DNA from: Paenibacillus sp. NAIST15-1
GTDB lineage: Bacteria > Bacillota > Bacilli > Paenibacillales > Paenibacillaceae
Assembly (NCBI RefSeq): GCF_001894745.1
Contig: NZ_BBYF01000008.1
Span: forward strand, 176,179-240,178
Reading direction: 5' to 3'
Length of the DNA: 64,000 bases
Of this stretch, positions 7,773 through 16,375 are shown piece after piece (position 1 is the first letter of the stretch; the number at the start of each line of letters is the position of its first letter). The translations under genes were made by a program, and so were the position numbers. The notes under the pieces are model-generated. The model was given only the letters and a program-made list of their open reading frames with translations, did no database searches and was not told where the DNA came from.

Positions 7773-8963
7773 TTGCGCACACGATCATTAGCTGTAAAAT
7801 CGGAACATATTATCATCGGACTAATGTCAGGTACATCACTCGACGGGATTGACGCCGCAGTCGTTCGCATTCAGGGTGCGGGAGTAGAGTCTCGGGCAGA
7901 TATGATCGTCTTTCATTGCAAGGAATATGATGATGAGCTTCGAGAGCGACTGAAAAGATTGTGTACAAGAGGCGGTACGAGTACAGAAGAAATATGTATC
8001 ATGAATGCCTATATGGGGGAAATGCTGGCACAGGCGGCGCGCGAGGCGGCAAGCAATGCTGGAATCTCGATGGAGGACGTCGATTTCATCAGCTCCCACG
8101 GCCAGACAATCTGGCACCAGCCTGTCGTAGATAAGGCAGATCGATGTGCGGTTCCTTCCACTCTACAAATTGGGGATATCTCAATCATTGCCAAGCATAC
8201 GGGTGTCCCCGTTATCGGAGATTATCGGCCGGCGGATATGGCAGTTGGCGGACAGGGAGCGCCATTAACGCCGTATGCGGACTATCTGTTGCTGCGAGAC
8301 TCGGAAGTGGGCAGAATTGCGCAGAACATTGGCGGAATTGGCAATTGTACGATTCTTCCTGCTGGCGGGGATCAGAGTACGGTGACCGCCTTCGATACGG
8401 GTCCCGGCAATATGCTGATCGATCAAGCCATCTATCAATTATCGGGCGGGGCATATGGGTATGACCGCAATGGGGAATGGGCGTCACGCGGCCAGGTGAA
8501 TACTGAGCTGCTGGATGAATTGCTTGCACATCCATACTACGCCGAGCCGCCAGTGAAGACGACTGGACGTGAGATGTTCGGTACGGATTATGCGCTGCAT
8601 TGGATCGAGCATGGCAGAATGCTGGGGCTGTCGGCTGAGGATATCGTTGCGACATTCACCGCATTGACGGCCCGCACGATTGCGGATGCCTATCGGCAGT
8701 TTGTATTTCCTCAACACCGCATACGAGATGTTATTGTCAGCGGAGGTGGAGCACGCAATGCAACACTGATGCGCTGGCTTGCGGAAGAGCTGCCGGAACA
8801 GAAGGTGACAGCCTCTGATGAGATGGGATTGCCGGGAGATGCGAAGGAAGCGATCGCATTCGCCCTGCTTGCAAATGATTTTATACACGGGATTCCGAAT
8901 AATTTGCCTCGTGTTACCGGAGCTGTGCGTCCAACCATTATGGGCAAGCTGGCCATGCCATAA
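7773..8963 (+). CDS. anmK: Anhydro-N-acetylmuramic acid kinase
   Basis: A 396-residue AnmK. The enzyme opens 1,6-anhydro-MurNAc and phosphorylates it to MurNAc-6-phosphate in peptidoglycan recycling. The N-terminal phosphate-binding motif GLMSGTSLDGID (about residues 17-28) and the later DTGPGN, GGIGN and SGGGARN segments are diagnostic. The start is a TTG five nt after a GGAGGAG site. A serine hydrolase of the beta-lactamase fold follows about 100 nt downstream, an arrangement reminiscent of the B. subtilis MurNAc-recycling cluster. Confidence 0.96.
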   Translation: MRTRSLAVKSEHIIIGLMSGTSLDGIDAAVVRIQGAGVESRADMIVFHCKEYDDELRERLKRLCTRGGTSTEEICIMNAYMGEMLAQAAREAASNAGISMEDVDFISSHGQTIWHQPVVDKADRCAVPSTLQIGDISIIAKHTGVPVIGDYRPADMAVGGQGAPLTPYADYLLLRDSEVGRIAQNIGGIGNCTILPAGGDQSTVTAFDTGPGNMLIDQAIYQLSGGAYGYDRNGEWASRGQVNTELLDELLAHPYYAEPPVKTTGREMFGTDYALHWIEHGRMLGLSAEDIVATFTALTARTIADAYRQFVFPQHRIRDVIVSGGGARNATLMRWLAEELPEQKVTASDEMGLPGDAKEAIAFALLANDFIHGIPNNLPRVTGAVRPTIMGKLAMP

Positions 8964-8996
8964 TCCACTTCATAGCTATGCTTGCTATGAAGTGGA
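8964..8996 (+). other. Strong 13-bp hairpin without T-run
   Basis: Arms of 13 nt (TCCACTTCATAGC and its complement) around a 7-nt loop begin at the anmK stop codon. No T-tract follows, so it is more likely an RNA-stabilising or processing element between anmK and the hydrolase gene than a terminator. Confidence 0.6.
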
Positions 8997-9068
8997 TGAG
9001 AATTTCTCGGTAATAGGACTTACGATTGCGTTCTAAGATTCATCACAATGCTGTGGGGGGATTGGGCG

Positions 9069-10166
9069 ATGCCGGAAGGTCGTCTTGCTGCGAACAACGC
9101 ACAGTTTCAGGATGCTAGCGCGCTGATTGATGATGCAATAATGAGTGGAGATATTCCAGGGGCCGTCTCGCTTATTTGGTACGGTGGTCATGCGTTCGAG
9201 TATGCTAGGGGCCATGCAGTGGATACAGATAAGCAGAGGATACCAGTCACGATTGATACCATATACGATTGTGCTTCTTTGACGAAAATTGTCGTGACAC
9301 TCCCGTTACTATTGATGCTGGTTGAGTCAGATAAGCTTAACTTGGATGATCCTGTGGTCACGCACATGCCCGAGTTCAGCGGCAATGGAAAAGATTCGAT
9401 TACGATTCGCCAATTGCTCGCACATACTTCAGGCCTGCCTTCTCATCGGGATCTGTACTCGCAGGGATGGTCATCTGATGAGATTGCTCGCCATCTGGAT
9501 CAAATGGAATTGGTGTATCCACCGGGAGCGGACTGTCAGTATAGTTGTCTCGGCTATATTGTGCTCGGCAGACTTATAGAGCGCGTATGCGGAGAATCAC
9601 TGGCTACAGCGGCGGAACGCATGCTGCTGAAGCCGCTCGGCATGGTGGACAGCAGCTTCAATCCTCCGCAGGAGGCTCGTTCACGAATAGCGGCTACGGA
9701 ATATGATTCGATGCTAGAGGAGCATTGCTGGGGAAGGGTCCATGATGAGAATGCAGCTGCGTTGGGCGGCGTCGCCGGAAACGCAGGGCTGTTCGCTTCG
9801 GCACGCGATCTGGCGCACTATGCCCGCTTGTGGGTAAACAAGGCTGAGCTGGATGGAGCGGAGGGCAATTTGCTGTCTAACCGCGTCATTCAAGAGGCGC
9901 TCCGTTGTCAGACTTCCAATATACCCAATGCAAAGCGAGGACTCGGTTGGGTGCTGCAAGGAGATACCGCTGATTTTGCTGGAACAGGATGGTCAGCCTC
10001 CAGCTTTGGTCATACAGGCTTTACGGGTACAAGCATATGGATCGATCCTGAACGGGATATCGTAGTGGTGCTGCTTACCAATCGCGTGCATTATGGACGG
10101 GATAAGAGTATATCAGAACTGCGACGCCAATTTCATGAAGCCGTCCTAGCAGCAATCACAGAATAA
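9069..10166 (+). CDS. Serine hydrolase, class C beta-lactamase fold
   Basis: A 365-residue penicillin-binding-protein-like serine hydrolase. The SxxK motif is SLTK (Ser70, Lys73). The third box is HTG (about 315-317). The second box reads Y158-S-C160 where family members usually have Tyr-x-Asn. No signal peptide is evident, so it may act in the cytoplasm. Relatives include B. subtilis YbbE in the MurNAc-recycling cluster, and the position after anmK suggests a role in muropeptide turnover. ATG 9069 is favoured by a GGGGGAT site; ATG 9048 is the alternative. Confidence 0.85.
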   Translation: MPEGRLAANNAQFQDASALIDDAIMSGDIPGAVSLIWYGGHAFEYARGHAVDTDKQRIPVTIDTIYDCASLTKIVVTLPLLLMLVESDKLNLDDPVVTHMPEFSGNGKDSITIRQLLAHTSGLPSHRDLYSQGWSSDEIARHLDQMELVYPPGADCQYSCLGYIVLGRLIERVCGESLATAAERMLLKPLGMVDSSFNPPQEARSRIAATEYDSMLEEHCWGRVHDENAAALGGVAGNAGLFASARDLAHYARLWVNKAELDGAEGNLLSNRVIQEALRCQTSNIPNAKRGLGWVLQGDTADFAGTGWSASSFGHTGFTGTSIWIDPERDIVVVLLTNRVHYGRDKSISELRRQFHEAVLAAITE

Positions 10167-10223
10167 AGTTGATTTGTCGGCATGAAACGGAGAATTCACG
10201 TCCCTTTATCACGATTTTCGTCT

Positions 10224-10270
10224 AAAACCGCCTGCTGTTCGCTTTGAGCGTTCGGCAGGCGGTTTTGTCT
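10224..10270 (+). terminator. Intrinsic terminator
   Basis: AAAACCGCCTGC and GCAGGCGGTTTT arms around a 19-nt loop, with a following T-rich stretch, close the anmK/serine hydrolase unit. Confidence 0.85.
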
Positions 10271-10391
10271 TTCGCTATAATAGATGAGCCAAGTTATCAT
10301 TTTGGTTATGCATATTTCATGATATAGGATATAATGGAAATCAGCTGTATGTGGAAATATGTCGTATTTTCAATGTAAAAGGGGTACTACG

Positions 10392-11408
10392 ATGACATTA
10401 CCGATTCTTTATATGGTCATTCCTTGCTATAACGAGGAGGAGGCCTTGCCAATTACGACACCCGTACTCATCGAATTGCTGAAGGGACTCGAACGGGATC
10501 AGCTCGTATCAGCCGACAGCCGTATCGTGCTTGTAGATGATGGGAGCCGAGATGGAACGTGGCAGCAGATCGAGAGGGCCCGCGCCGCTCACCCTGTTAT
10601 TTGCGGATTGAAGCTTGCTCGCAATGCCGGCCATCAGAAGGCGCTGTTAGCCGGACTTATGTACGCGAAGGAGCATGCGGACTGCATCGTGTCGCTAGAC
10701 GCCGATCTTCAAGACGATACCGGAGCCATTCGAGAATTCGTGCGCAAGTTTCATGAGGGATACGAGGTCGTATACGGTGTTCGCAACAGCAGAGCAACAG
10801 ATACATGGTTCAAGCGCTGGAGTGCTGAATCCTTCTATAAAGTGATGCGCAAGATGGGTATCCCATTGGTATACAACCATGCAGATTATCGCCTTATGAG
10901 CCGGAGGGCTGTAGAACACTTGAGCGAATTCCATGAAGTGAACTTGTTCTTGCGAGGAATCGTACCGCTGATCGGATTCCGTTCTACAACAGTTGCCTAT
11001 GACCGTATGGAGCGTGTTGCAGGTGAATCGAAGTATCCGCTTCGCAAGATGCTGTCTTTTGCATGGGATGGCATTACGTCGTTCAGCATCAAACCTATGC
11101 GCTTTGTTACAATGCTTGGTTTCATCAGCCTGGGAGCGAGTATTATTGCCGGAGGATACACGCTTATTTCCAAGCTGACAGGACATACCGTGTCCGGCTG
11201 GGCTTCATTGATGTTCTCGCTATGGTTCATCGGCAGCATTCAGCTGCTGGCGTTAGGTGTGATCGGAGAGTACATCGGGAAGATATATAATGAAGTAAAA
11301 CGCAGACCACCCTATATTGTGGAGACGGTGCTGTCTGACGCATATGTGGCACAGAATGAGGCGCAGCCTTCCTGGCCGGGTGCCCAGCGTGCAGAGGTGA
11401 ACCGATGA
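10392..11408 (+). CDS. GtrB-type polyprenyl-phosphate glycosyltransferase
   Basis: A 338-residue GT2 enzyme. The N-terminal nucleotide-sugar domain carries VIPCYNEEEALP, VDDGSRDGT and the metal-binding SLDADLQDD. Two C-terminal transmembrane helices (about residues 230-285) are typical of GtrB/CsbB/DPM1-like enzymes that load a sugar onto undecaprenyl phosphate at the inner membrane face. ATG 10392 follows an AAAAGGGG site and was chosen over 10359. The stop overlaps the GtrA gene by ATGA, indicating translational coupling. The sugar is not determinable. Confidence 0.9.
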   Translation: MTLPILYMVIPCYNEEEALPITTPVLIELLKGLERDQLVSADSRIVLVDDGSRDGTWQQIERARAAHPVICGLKLARNAGHQKALLAGLMYAKEHADCIVSLDADLQDDTGAIREFVRKFHEGYEVVYGVRNSRATDTWFKRWSAESFYKVMRKMGIPLVYNHADYRLMSRRAVEHLSEFHEVNLFLRGIVPLIGFRSTTVAYDRMERVAGESKYPLRKMLSFAWDGITSFSIKPMRFVTMLGFISLGASIIAGGYTLISKLTGHTVSGWASLMFSLWFIGSIQLLALGVIGEYIGKIYNEVKRRPPYIVETVLSDAYVAQNEAQPSWPGAQRAEVNR

Positions 11409-11932
11409 GCCGTGAGCAAGCGGCTAGGAAGGGCTGGCTGGGATTATTCAGCCGCTATGCGGTTGTCGGCGTGATTAACACATGCATTGGACTTGGGCTT
11501 ATTTATGCACTGATGCACCTTGCTGGATGGGATCACTTCGCATCGACATTTGTCGGGAACACCATAGGGGTGCTGTGCAGTTATGTGCTCAATCGCCGCT
11601 TTACGTTCCAATACGAGGGGGCGCAGCTCAGCAGCTTCATTCGGTTCCTTGTTATTTCCTTGCTCTGTTATGCAGCAGCCTACGTGCTGCTTCATCCTGC
11701 ATTCTCGGCGCTGGTTACGGGGCTGCTAGGCTCGCTGCCGCAATCATGGCAGCAATCGCTGATTGTGTTATGCGAAGCGGGTGCTTACACCGTAACTTCG
11801 TTTGTGCTCCATCGACTGATTACCTTCGCCGCACCATCGTCAGCATCTGAGCCTTCATCCCGTGCGGTGCGAGCGAGTGACGGACAACACGGAGAGGACT
11901 ATGACAACTACCGCAGTGCAGAACGCCAATAA
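11405..11932 (+). CDS. GtrA family membrane protein, putative flippase
   Basis: A 175-residue protein with four transmembrane helices and the GtrA/GtcA hallmarks (RYAVVGVINTCIGLGLIY near residue 16, and SYVLNRRFTF near 58). Family members are thought to flip polyprenyl-phosphate-linked sugars to the outer face of the membrane. It overlaps the GtrB gene by 4 nt, fitting a two-step donor supply system. A short hydrophilic tail follows the last helix. A terminator hairpin lies just after the stop. Confidence 0.9.
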   Translation: MSREQAARKGWLGLFSRYAVVGVINTCIGLGLIYALMHLAGWDHFASTFVGNTIGVLCSYVLNRRFTFQYEGAQLSSFIRFLVISLLCYAAAYVLLHPAFSALVTGLLGSLPQSWQQSLIVLCEAGAYTVTSFVLHRLITFAAPSSASEPSSRAVRASDGQHGEDYDNYRSAERQ

Positions 11933-11942
11933 ATGAAATGAG

Positions 11943-11977
11943 GCGCTTCCCCATCTCGGGGAAGTGCTATTCTTTTT
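11943..11977 (+). terminator. Terminator or attenuator after gtrA
   Basis: GCGCTTCCCC and GGGGAAGTGC arms with a 5-nt loop, then TATTCTTTTT. It separates the GtrB/GtrA pair from the large membrane protein gene starting 23 nt later, so some read-through or a weak promoter must serve that gene. Confidence 0.7.
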
Positions 11978-11999
11978 AGTTAGGAGAGTGATTCTTGGC

Positions 12000-13421
12000 A
12001 TGAAACGAAAAGATTGGGTATCTTGGGGTTCCGTTCTAATCGGTGCTATCATTTTAACATGCATTTTGTTTACTTCACCTTATATCGGAGTAGCAGATAA
12101 CGGAGACTTTGATCGTATCGTGCGGAGCGGGGGGATATCGCCGCTTAATGACACGTTTACATATGAGGACAAATATTTCGGATTTAGTCATTCCAAATAT
12201 GATTACGGCCCATTTGCTGTCAATTATGCGTCTTCGCAGGTGTTGTTTGTCTTCATTGCAGGGCTGCTTGGACGGGTGCTCAATCCATCCTATTTCCCGA
12301 TGCAGGCAATGGGCATTGTATATTCATTGCTGCTATTAAGCACACTGTTCGTCATTGTCCGCTACGCTTGTGCAGGCAAGCGGTGGCTGCAAATCACAGC
12401 AGCGCTCTGTGTGCTGTTCATGTTTTTCGATATTGGATATGTCGGTTATTTTCATTCCTTTTTCGGTGAGTCGGTTTCCCTGCTGTTTCTATTGTTGTCC
12501 ACGGCGATTGCGGTTACTTTGGCAAGGCAGCAGCATCCTTCACTCACTTGGCTAGTCCTATTGTTTGTCTGCGCGTTTATATTGGCAGCCTCCAAGATTC
12601 AAAATGCGCCGGTTGGCTTGGTGTTTGCTTTATATGGGCTTCGATTGTACAAAAAGCGGCCGGATCGAGCTTGGAAGCGGGTGATAGCTGGGGGAGCAGC
12701 CTTCATGATCGCGACAACAGCGCTCATCTATGTGTTCGCGCCTAAAGAGCTGAAGCAAATCAATTTGTATCAGACGATCTTCTTCGGAATTTTAAAAGAT
12801 TCTCCGCATGTGTCAGAGGACTTAGATGCACTAGGCATCCCTCAGAAATATGCGGTTCTCGCTGGAACGAACTATTTTCAATCCGATGTCCCGATTAAGC
12901 AGGATGCGCCTGAGCTTACTGAACATGTTTACTCCAGACTTGGACATATGGACATTGTTGGCTACTATTTGCGTCATCCAGGCCGGATCATTGACAAGCT
13001 TGAGGCTGCCGCTGCGCAGGCGACATTTATTCGTCCTTATTACCTAGGGAGCTATGAGAAGGAATTGGGTGAGCCACGCGGTGCACTATCGTATACCTAC
13101 AGTACTTGGAGTGAGGGCAAGAAGAAACTAATTCCGAAGAACTTTACCTTCTTCTTCATCTTCTTTGTACTATACATTGGCATCGTGCTGAAGGAGTATA
13201 TTCGGAATAAATATAAGCGTCAGATGCTGGATGTCACGCTCATCGTAGCCTTAATAGCGATTATCTCCGTCGCAGTGCCACTTGTCGGCGATGGGGAAGC
13301 CGATTTGGGCAAGCATCTATTCCTGTTCAATGTGAGCTTCGATATTATGATCGTATTTACGGTCATTTGGATCGTGTCACAGGTGCGCCGGATATTCGAC
13401 CGTTCGCCGGAGTTGGAATAG
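12000..13421 (+). CDS. Multi-spanning membrane protein, GT-C-like
   Basis: A 473-residue integral membrane protein with about ten hydrophobic helices. Helix 1 (about residues 8-28) is followed by an extracytoplasmic loop with GVADNGDFDRIV. Acidic residues in the first outer loop are a feature of GT-C glycosyltransferases, which use polyprenyl-linked sugars. With the adjacent GtrB and GtrA it would complete a three-component surface glycosylation system comparable to CsbB/GtcA/YfhO. This function is inferred from context and topology; no exact family was recognised. ATG 12000 follows a GGAGAG site. Confidence 0.7.
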   Translation: MKRKDWVSWGSVLIGAIILTCILFTSPYIGVADNGDFDRIVRSGGISPLNDTFTYEDKYFGFSHSKYDYGPFAVNYASSQVLFVFIAGLLGRVLNPSYFPMQAMGIVYSLLLLSTLFVIVRYACAGKRWLQITAALCVLFMFFDIGYVGYFHSFFGESVSLLFLLLSTAIAVTLARQQHPSLTWLVLLFVCAFILAASKIQNAPVGLVFALYGLRLYKKRPDRAWKRVIAGGAAFMIATTALIYVFAPKELKQINLYQTIFFGILKDSPHVSEDLDALGIPQKYAVLAGTNYFQSDVPIKQDAPELTEHVYSRLGHMDIVGYYLRHPGRIIDKLEAAAAQATFIRPYYLGSYEKELGEPRGALSYTYSTWSEGKKKLIPKNFTFFFIFFVLYIGIVLKEYIRNKYKRQMLDVTLIVALIAIISVAVPLVGDGEADLGKHLFLFNVSFDIMIVFTVIWIVSQVRRIFDRSPELE

Positions 13422-13459
13422 CGGGCGAAATACAGCCATGATATAGCTGCGCATATGGG

Positions 13460-13531
13460 AAATCCCCTCGGGCCGCAGCTGCACATCGTAAGATATCGAT
13501 GATGCAGCTACGGAACTCCGAGGGGATTTTT
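13460..13531. terminator. Large bidirectional terminator
   Basis: Outer arms AAATCCCCTCGG and CCGAGGGGATTT enclose a second imperfect stem built on GCAGCTGC and GCAGCT. T-runs on each side suit the converging GT-C-like and marR genes. Confidence 0.8.
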
Positions 13532-13546
13532 ATACTGCCTAATCTG

Positions 13547-14017
13547 TTATAGATCCTTAACATTGTTATGCATAATGGACAAGATTCTGCGGAACGTTTC
13601 CACTTCTTCCTCTGTTAATCCTTCAATCGTTTTCTGGTAAGCTTCAATGGATGGAGCAAGTATGTCTTCTTTGATTTCTCGGCCTTTGACAGTCAAGTAT
13701 ACACGAAGTGATCTGCGATCCGATTCATGCGTTACTCGATAGATAAAGCCTTTTTTCTCGAGCTTGAACAGCATGCGAGCTACATTCGTCTGGTCTTTAT
13801 GCAGCCGCTCAGCGAGTTCCTTCTGTGTGATTCCTTCCTGCTCCCACAACACCACTAAGATTTCCCATTGGTCGACAGTGATGTCGAAAGGATTTACAAC
13901 CTTCTGATAATAATTCGTAAGCTTCAAATCTGCCCGATGAACAATGACTCCGATATACTTTTCTAATTCCAAATGCGGACCCCCAGATTCATTCACATCG
14001 TTATTATAGTTGTTCAA
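13547..14017 (-). CDS. MarR family transcriptional regulator
   Basis: A 156-residue MarR protein with a winged-helix core: WEILVVLWEQEGITQKEL, then recognition helix DQTNVARMLFKLEKKG and wing RVTHESDRRSLRVYLT. The reading frame can begin at a TTG (14017), but no clear ribosome site precedes it; an in-frame GTG eight codons later is possible. It has its own consensus promoter and a 10-bp-arm inverted repeat over the start region, consistent with autorepression. It lies directly downstream of a glycosyltransferase and MFS pump, so it probably controls that drug-response cassette. Confidence 0.88.
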   Translation of the reverse strand: MNNYNNDVNESGGPHLELEKYIGVIVHRADLKLTNYYQKVVNPFDITVDQWEILVVLWEQEGITQKELAERLHKDQTNVARMLFKLEKKGFIYRVTHESDRRSLRVYLTVKGREIKEDILAPSIEAYQKTIEGLTEEEVETFRRILSIMHNNVKDL

Positions 14018-14037
14018 ATACGCATACTTTGAACAAC
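14009..14037. promoter_or_regulatory. Inverted repeat, candidate MarR operator
   Basis: GTTGTTCAAA and TTTGAACAAC, 10-bp perfect arms with a 9-nt centre, overlap the first codons of marR and lie about 20 nt downstream of its -10 box. Position and symmetry fit an autoregulatory roadblock operator. Confidence 0.55.
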
Positions 14038-14056
14038 CCCTATCGTTGTTATGACC

Positions 14057-14085
14057 ATTATAGGTAAGGACAAATAACGTGTCAA
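14057..14085 (-). promoter_or_regulatory. Perfect consensus sigma-A promoter for marR
   Basis: On the minus strand TTGACA (14085-14080), a 17-nt spacer and TATAAT (14062-14057). An exact consensus promoter implies strong transcription unless repressed. Confidence 0.8.
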
Positions 14086-14137
14086 TGAAGCGGGACAGTT
14101 GTCGATTGAGCGACGAATCCGGGTTACTTCCGTGTCC

Positions 14138-15367
14138 TCAAGGCTGTGCTGCTGCCTTCTCAGCAACGCTCATGACGATCTCGGCAGCCCGTTCATATCC
14201 TCCTGCTTCGCGAAGAGACTTGCCGATGGCATGGGCTTGCTGCTTATAGGAAGGGGTATGCAGCACTTCGAGTAGTGCGCTCCGCAGCACTTCTGGCGTG
14301 AGACTTTGATGATCCACGATAACTCCAGCTCCCCGGTTCTTCACTTGCATGGCAACCATAGGCTGATCGGACGTTAATGGGATCATGACGAGCGGCACAT
14401 CGTAGTATAAGGCTTCACTTGTGCTGTTCATGCCGGCATGTGTAATGAAGACATCCACTTGCTGCAGCACTTCCAATTGCGGCAAGTAGGGTTTAATAAT
14501 GAAATTGTCTGGAATCAAGTCAGCAAGCGGCTCCATATTTGTCTCTTTGCCACAGGCTAAAATGAATGTAATGGATTCATTGCGAAAAGCTTCAAAGCAT
14601 AGCTTGTAAAATTCAATGTTATTGTTCAAAATGCTGCCTAGCGATATATAGACGGTATGTGCGTAAGGAAGCTGGCTGCGATCCAATGTGAAGGTTGGGG
14701 CATCCATGCGCGGTACGATGGATGAGCCAGTGAACACATAGCTGTCGTCCAGCAATTCTGCATTCGGCTGCAAATCACGGCTGAGATGCACGACCTTCAG
14801 CTCTCCATATGCCTTGAAAATATCAGACATGTCGGGAGTGGATAGTTGATAGCGCTCCGCTAATTGCCCCGCGATCTCCATCGAGGAATCATAGATTGCC
14901 TGAATTTCCTGCTCCTCCTGCTCGGTCAGCTGTTGTTCTGCTCCGAGCGGTTTCACGAATACGAACGAAGTGATGGAGCATACAGCAGGGATGCCAAGCC
15001 GCTCTGCAATGATTTGCCCGCCCCAGCCACCTAATAAGTAATCATAAATCAAATAGTCGTAAGAGCCCTGCTCAGTGAGAGCAAGAACCTCTGGAATGAT
15101 AGGTTCAATCATGCCGCGCAGGATGAAATGAATAAATTGGTAAGGATGCATGTAAACTTTCGGCTTCAATATCGGATCATCAGCAAATGATCCTCGGGCG
15201 TACGTGTAAGTGATGACTTTTGCACCTGTTGCTTCAATCCGTTTGCGATATTCCTCGGTGCACACATAAGTGACTTCCTCGCCGCACTTCACGAGCTGCT
15301 GAACCAAGCCTAACGATGGATTCACATGTCCTTCAGCAGGAGTAATGACAACCAATGCACGTGCCAA
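14138..15367 (-). CDS. MGT-type macrolide/natural-product glycosyltransferase
   Basis: A 409-residue GT1 enzyme of the MGT/YjiC group, which transfers sugars from nucleotide donors to hydroxylated small molecules, including macrolides. The acceptor domain starts with ALVVITPAEGHVNPSLGL. The donor-binding signature near the C-terminus contains THAGMNSTSEALYYDVP and PLTSDQPMVA. The TTG at 15367 was chosen because a very strong GGAGGTGGAC site lies just upstream. It follows an MFS pump gene by 24 nt on the same strand, so inactivation plus export of a toxic compound, or modification of the cell's own product, is the likely role. Confidence 0.92.
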   Translation of the reverse strand: MARALVVITPAEGHVNPSLGLVQQLVKCGEEVTYVCTEEYRKRIEATGAKVITYTYARGSFADDPILKPKVYMHPYQFIHFILRGMIEPIIPEVLALTEQGSYDYLIYDYLLGGWGGQIIAERLGIPAVCSITSFVFVKPLGAEQQLTEQEEQEIQAIYDSSMEIAGQLAERYQLSTPDMSDIFKAYGELKVVHLSRDLQPNAELLDDSYVFTGSSIVPRMDAPTFTLDRSQLPYAHTVYISLGSILNNNIEFYKLCFEAFRNESITFILACGKETNMEPLADLIPDNFIIKPYLPQLEVLQQVDVFITHAGMNSTSEALYYDVPLVMIPLTSDQPMVAMQVKNRGAGVIVDHQSLTPEVLRSALLEVLHTPSYKQQAHAIGKSLREAGGYERAAEIVMSVAEKAAAQP

Positions 15368-15391
15368 ATCGTCCACCTCCAATAATGGATG

Positions 15392-16375
15392 CTACATTGA
15401 TGAATGTGACTGTACAATGCTGTGGGCTTTCATTGTAATGCGGAAAGACGTAACGAAACTGAGAACAACGAAGCAGAGTTGCAGAACCAATGCCATCATG
15501 ACACCCGTGAAGATTCCCAATTGCAGGCTTTCACTTAGAGCTACAAGGGCCCCACTTATCCCTATGCTTACAGCTATGCTGAATGAATCGATGAATTGGA
15601 GTGTGGCGGATACCTCGCCCTCCTTGCCTTCCTCAGCCAGCTGCAGAGCAACTGCTCCAATTGTTGGGGTGGCTAGCCCGACTCCAAATCCGGTAATCTT
15701 TATGCTCCGGAAAGAAGGCAGTGTCATACAGAGTGCGAGCACGATAAGAGGGAGCACGAGCCAAAACACGAATCGCCACGATAAATTGATCGAGATGAGG
15801 CCTGCGACATAAGGTCCGATTAATGCAGGAAGAACATAAGCGGCTGAGAAAGCTGCCAATATAGAGGTGCGCAGCGAATCCGGGTATCGAACCGTTACAA
15901 TGTAATAGACACAGGTGACAAGGGAGCCAGCACCAAAACCCTGCAATGCTCTTCCTGCAATGAGCATATACATATGGAAGGAGAGAGCAGCTATGATGAT
16001 GCCAATGACAAAGATAGAGCAAGAGACGAGAACGGATGCAATTACGCCATGCCGATCAATTTGTTTGCCGATAACCATGGTACCGATAAGTTGAAATAAT
16101 AAGAAGGTACTAAAGATCCAGCCATACAAATGGATGCCTTGCAGACTGTGTGCGAGTGTGGGAGCTATGGTAGTAATGGCGAGACCCTCGAAGGCGACAG
16201 TAGATAAAATGAGTATGATGCCGATTGTCAACGCCCGATACGGAACTTGAAAAATTCCGGTGTCTGCAGAACGAATTCCAACACACCTCCGTTCAAAAGT
16301 TATAATTGCCTTGACAATAGTAGTCATAGCAACTAATTGGGTAAAAAGAGACATAACCGTTATGTATGGATGCAA
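15392..16375 (-). CDS. MFS drug transporter, shortened
   Basis: A 327-codon frame with MFS features: helix 1 TIGIILILSTVAFEGLAITT, the loop motif GKQIDRHG and LIAGRALQGFGAGS. After helix 6 (ending near residue 226) the sequence jumps to GFGVGLATPTIGAV, which belongs near the C-terminus in full pumps, so roughly four helices appear missing. The 5' end is uncertain. ATG 16375 lies inside a terminator hairpin and has no ribosome site. A strong GGAGGTG at 16284-16290 points to a TTG that is out of frame with the pump, so a frameshift or an unusual ATT start at 16276 is possible. It may be a decaying gene. Confidence 0.65.
   Translation of the reverse strand: MHPYITVMSLFTQLVAMTTIVKAIITFERRCVGIRSADTGIFQVPYRALTIGIILILSTVAFEGLAITTIAPTLAHSLQGIHLYGWIFSTFLLFQLIGTMVIGKQIDRHGVIASVLVSCSIFVIGIIIAALSFHMYMLIAGRALQGFGAGSLVTCVYYIVTVRYPDSLRTSILAAFSAAYVLPALIGPYVAGLISINLSWRFVFWLVLPLIVLALCMTLPSFRSIKITGFGVGLATPTIGAVALQLAEEGKEGEVSATLQFIDSFSIAVSIGISGALVALSESLQLGIFTGVMMALVLQLCFVVLSFVTSFRITMKAHSIVQSHSSM

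Noticed and set aside
11964..11999. Upstream extension of the GT-C-like gene to 11964
   Set aside because: It begins within the terminator stem after gtrA; ATG 12000 with its own GGAGAG site is better.
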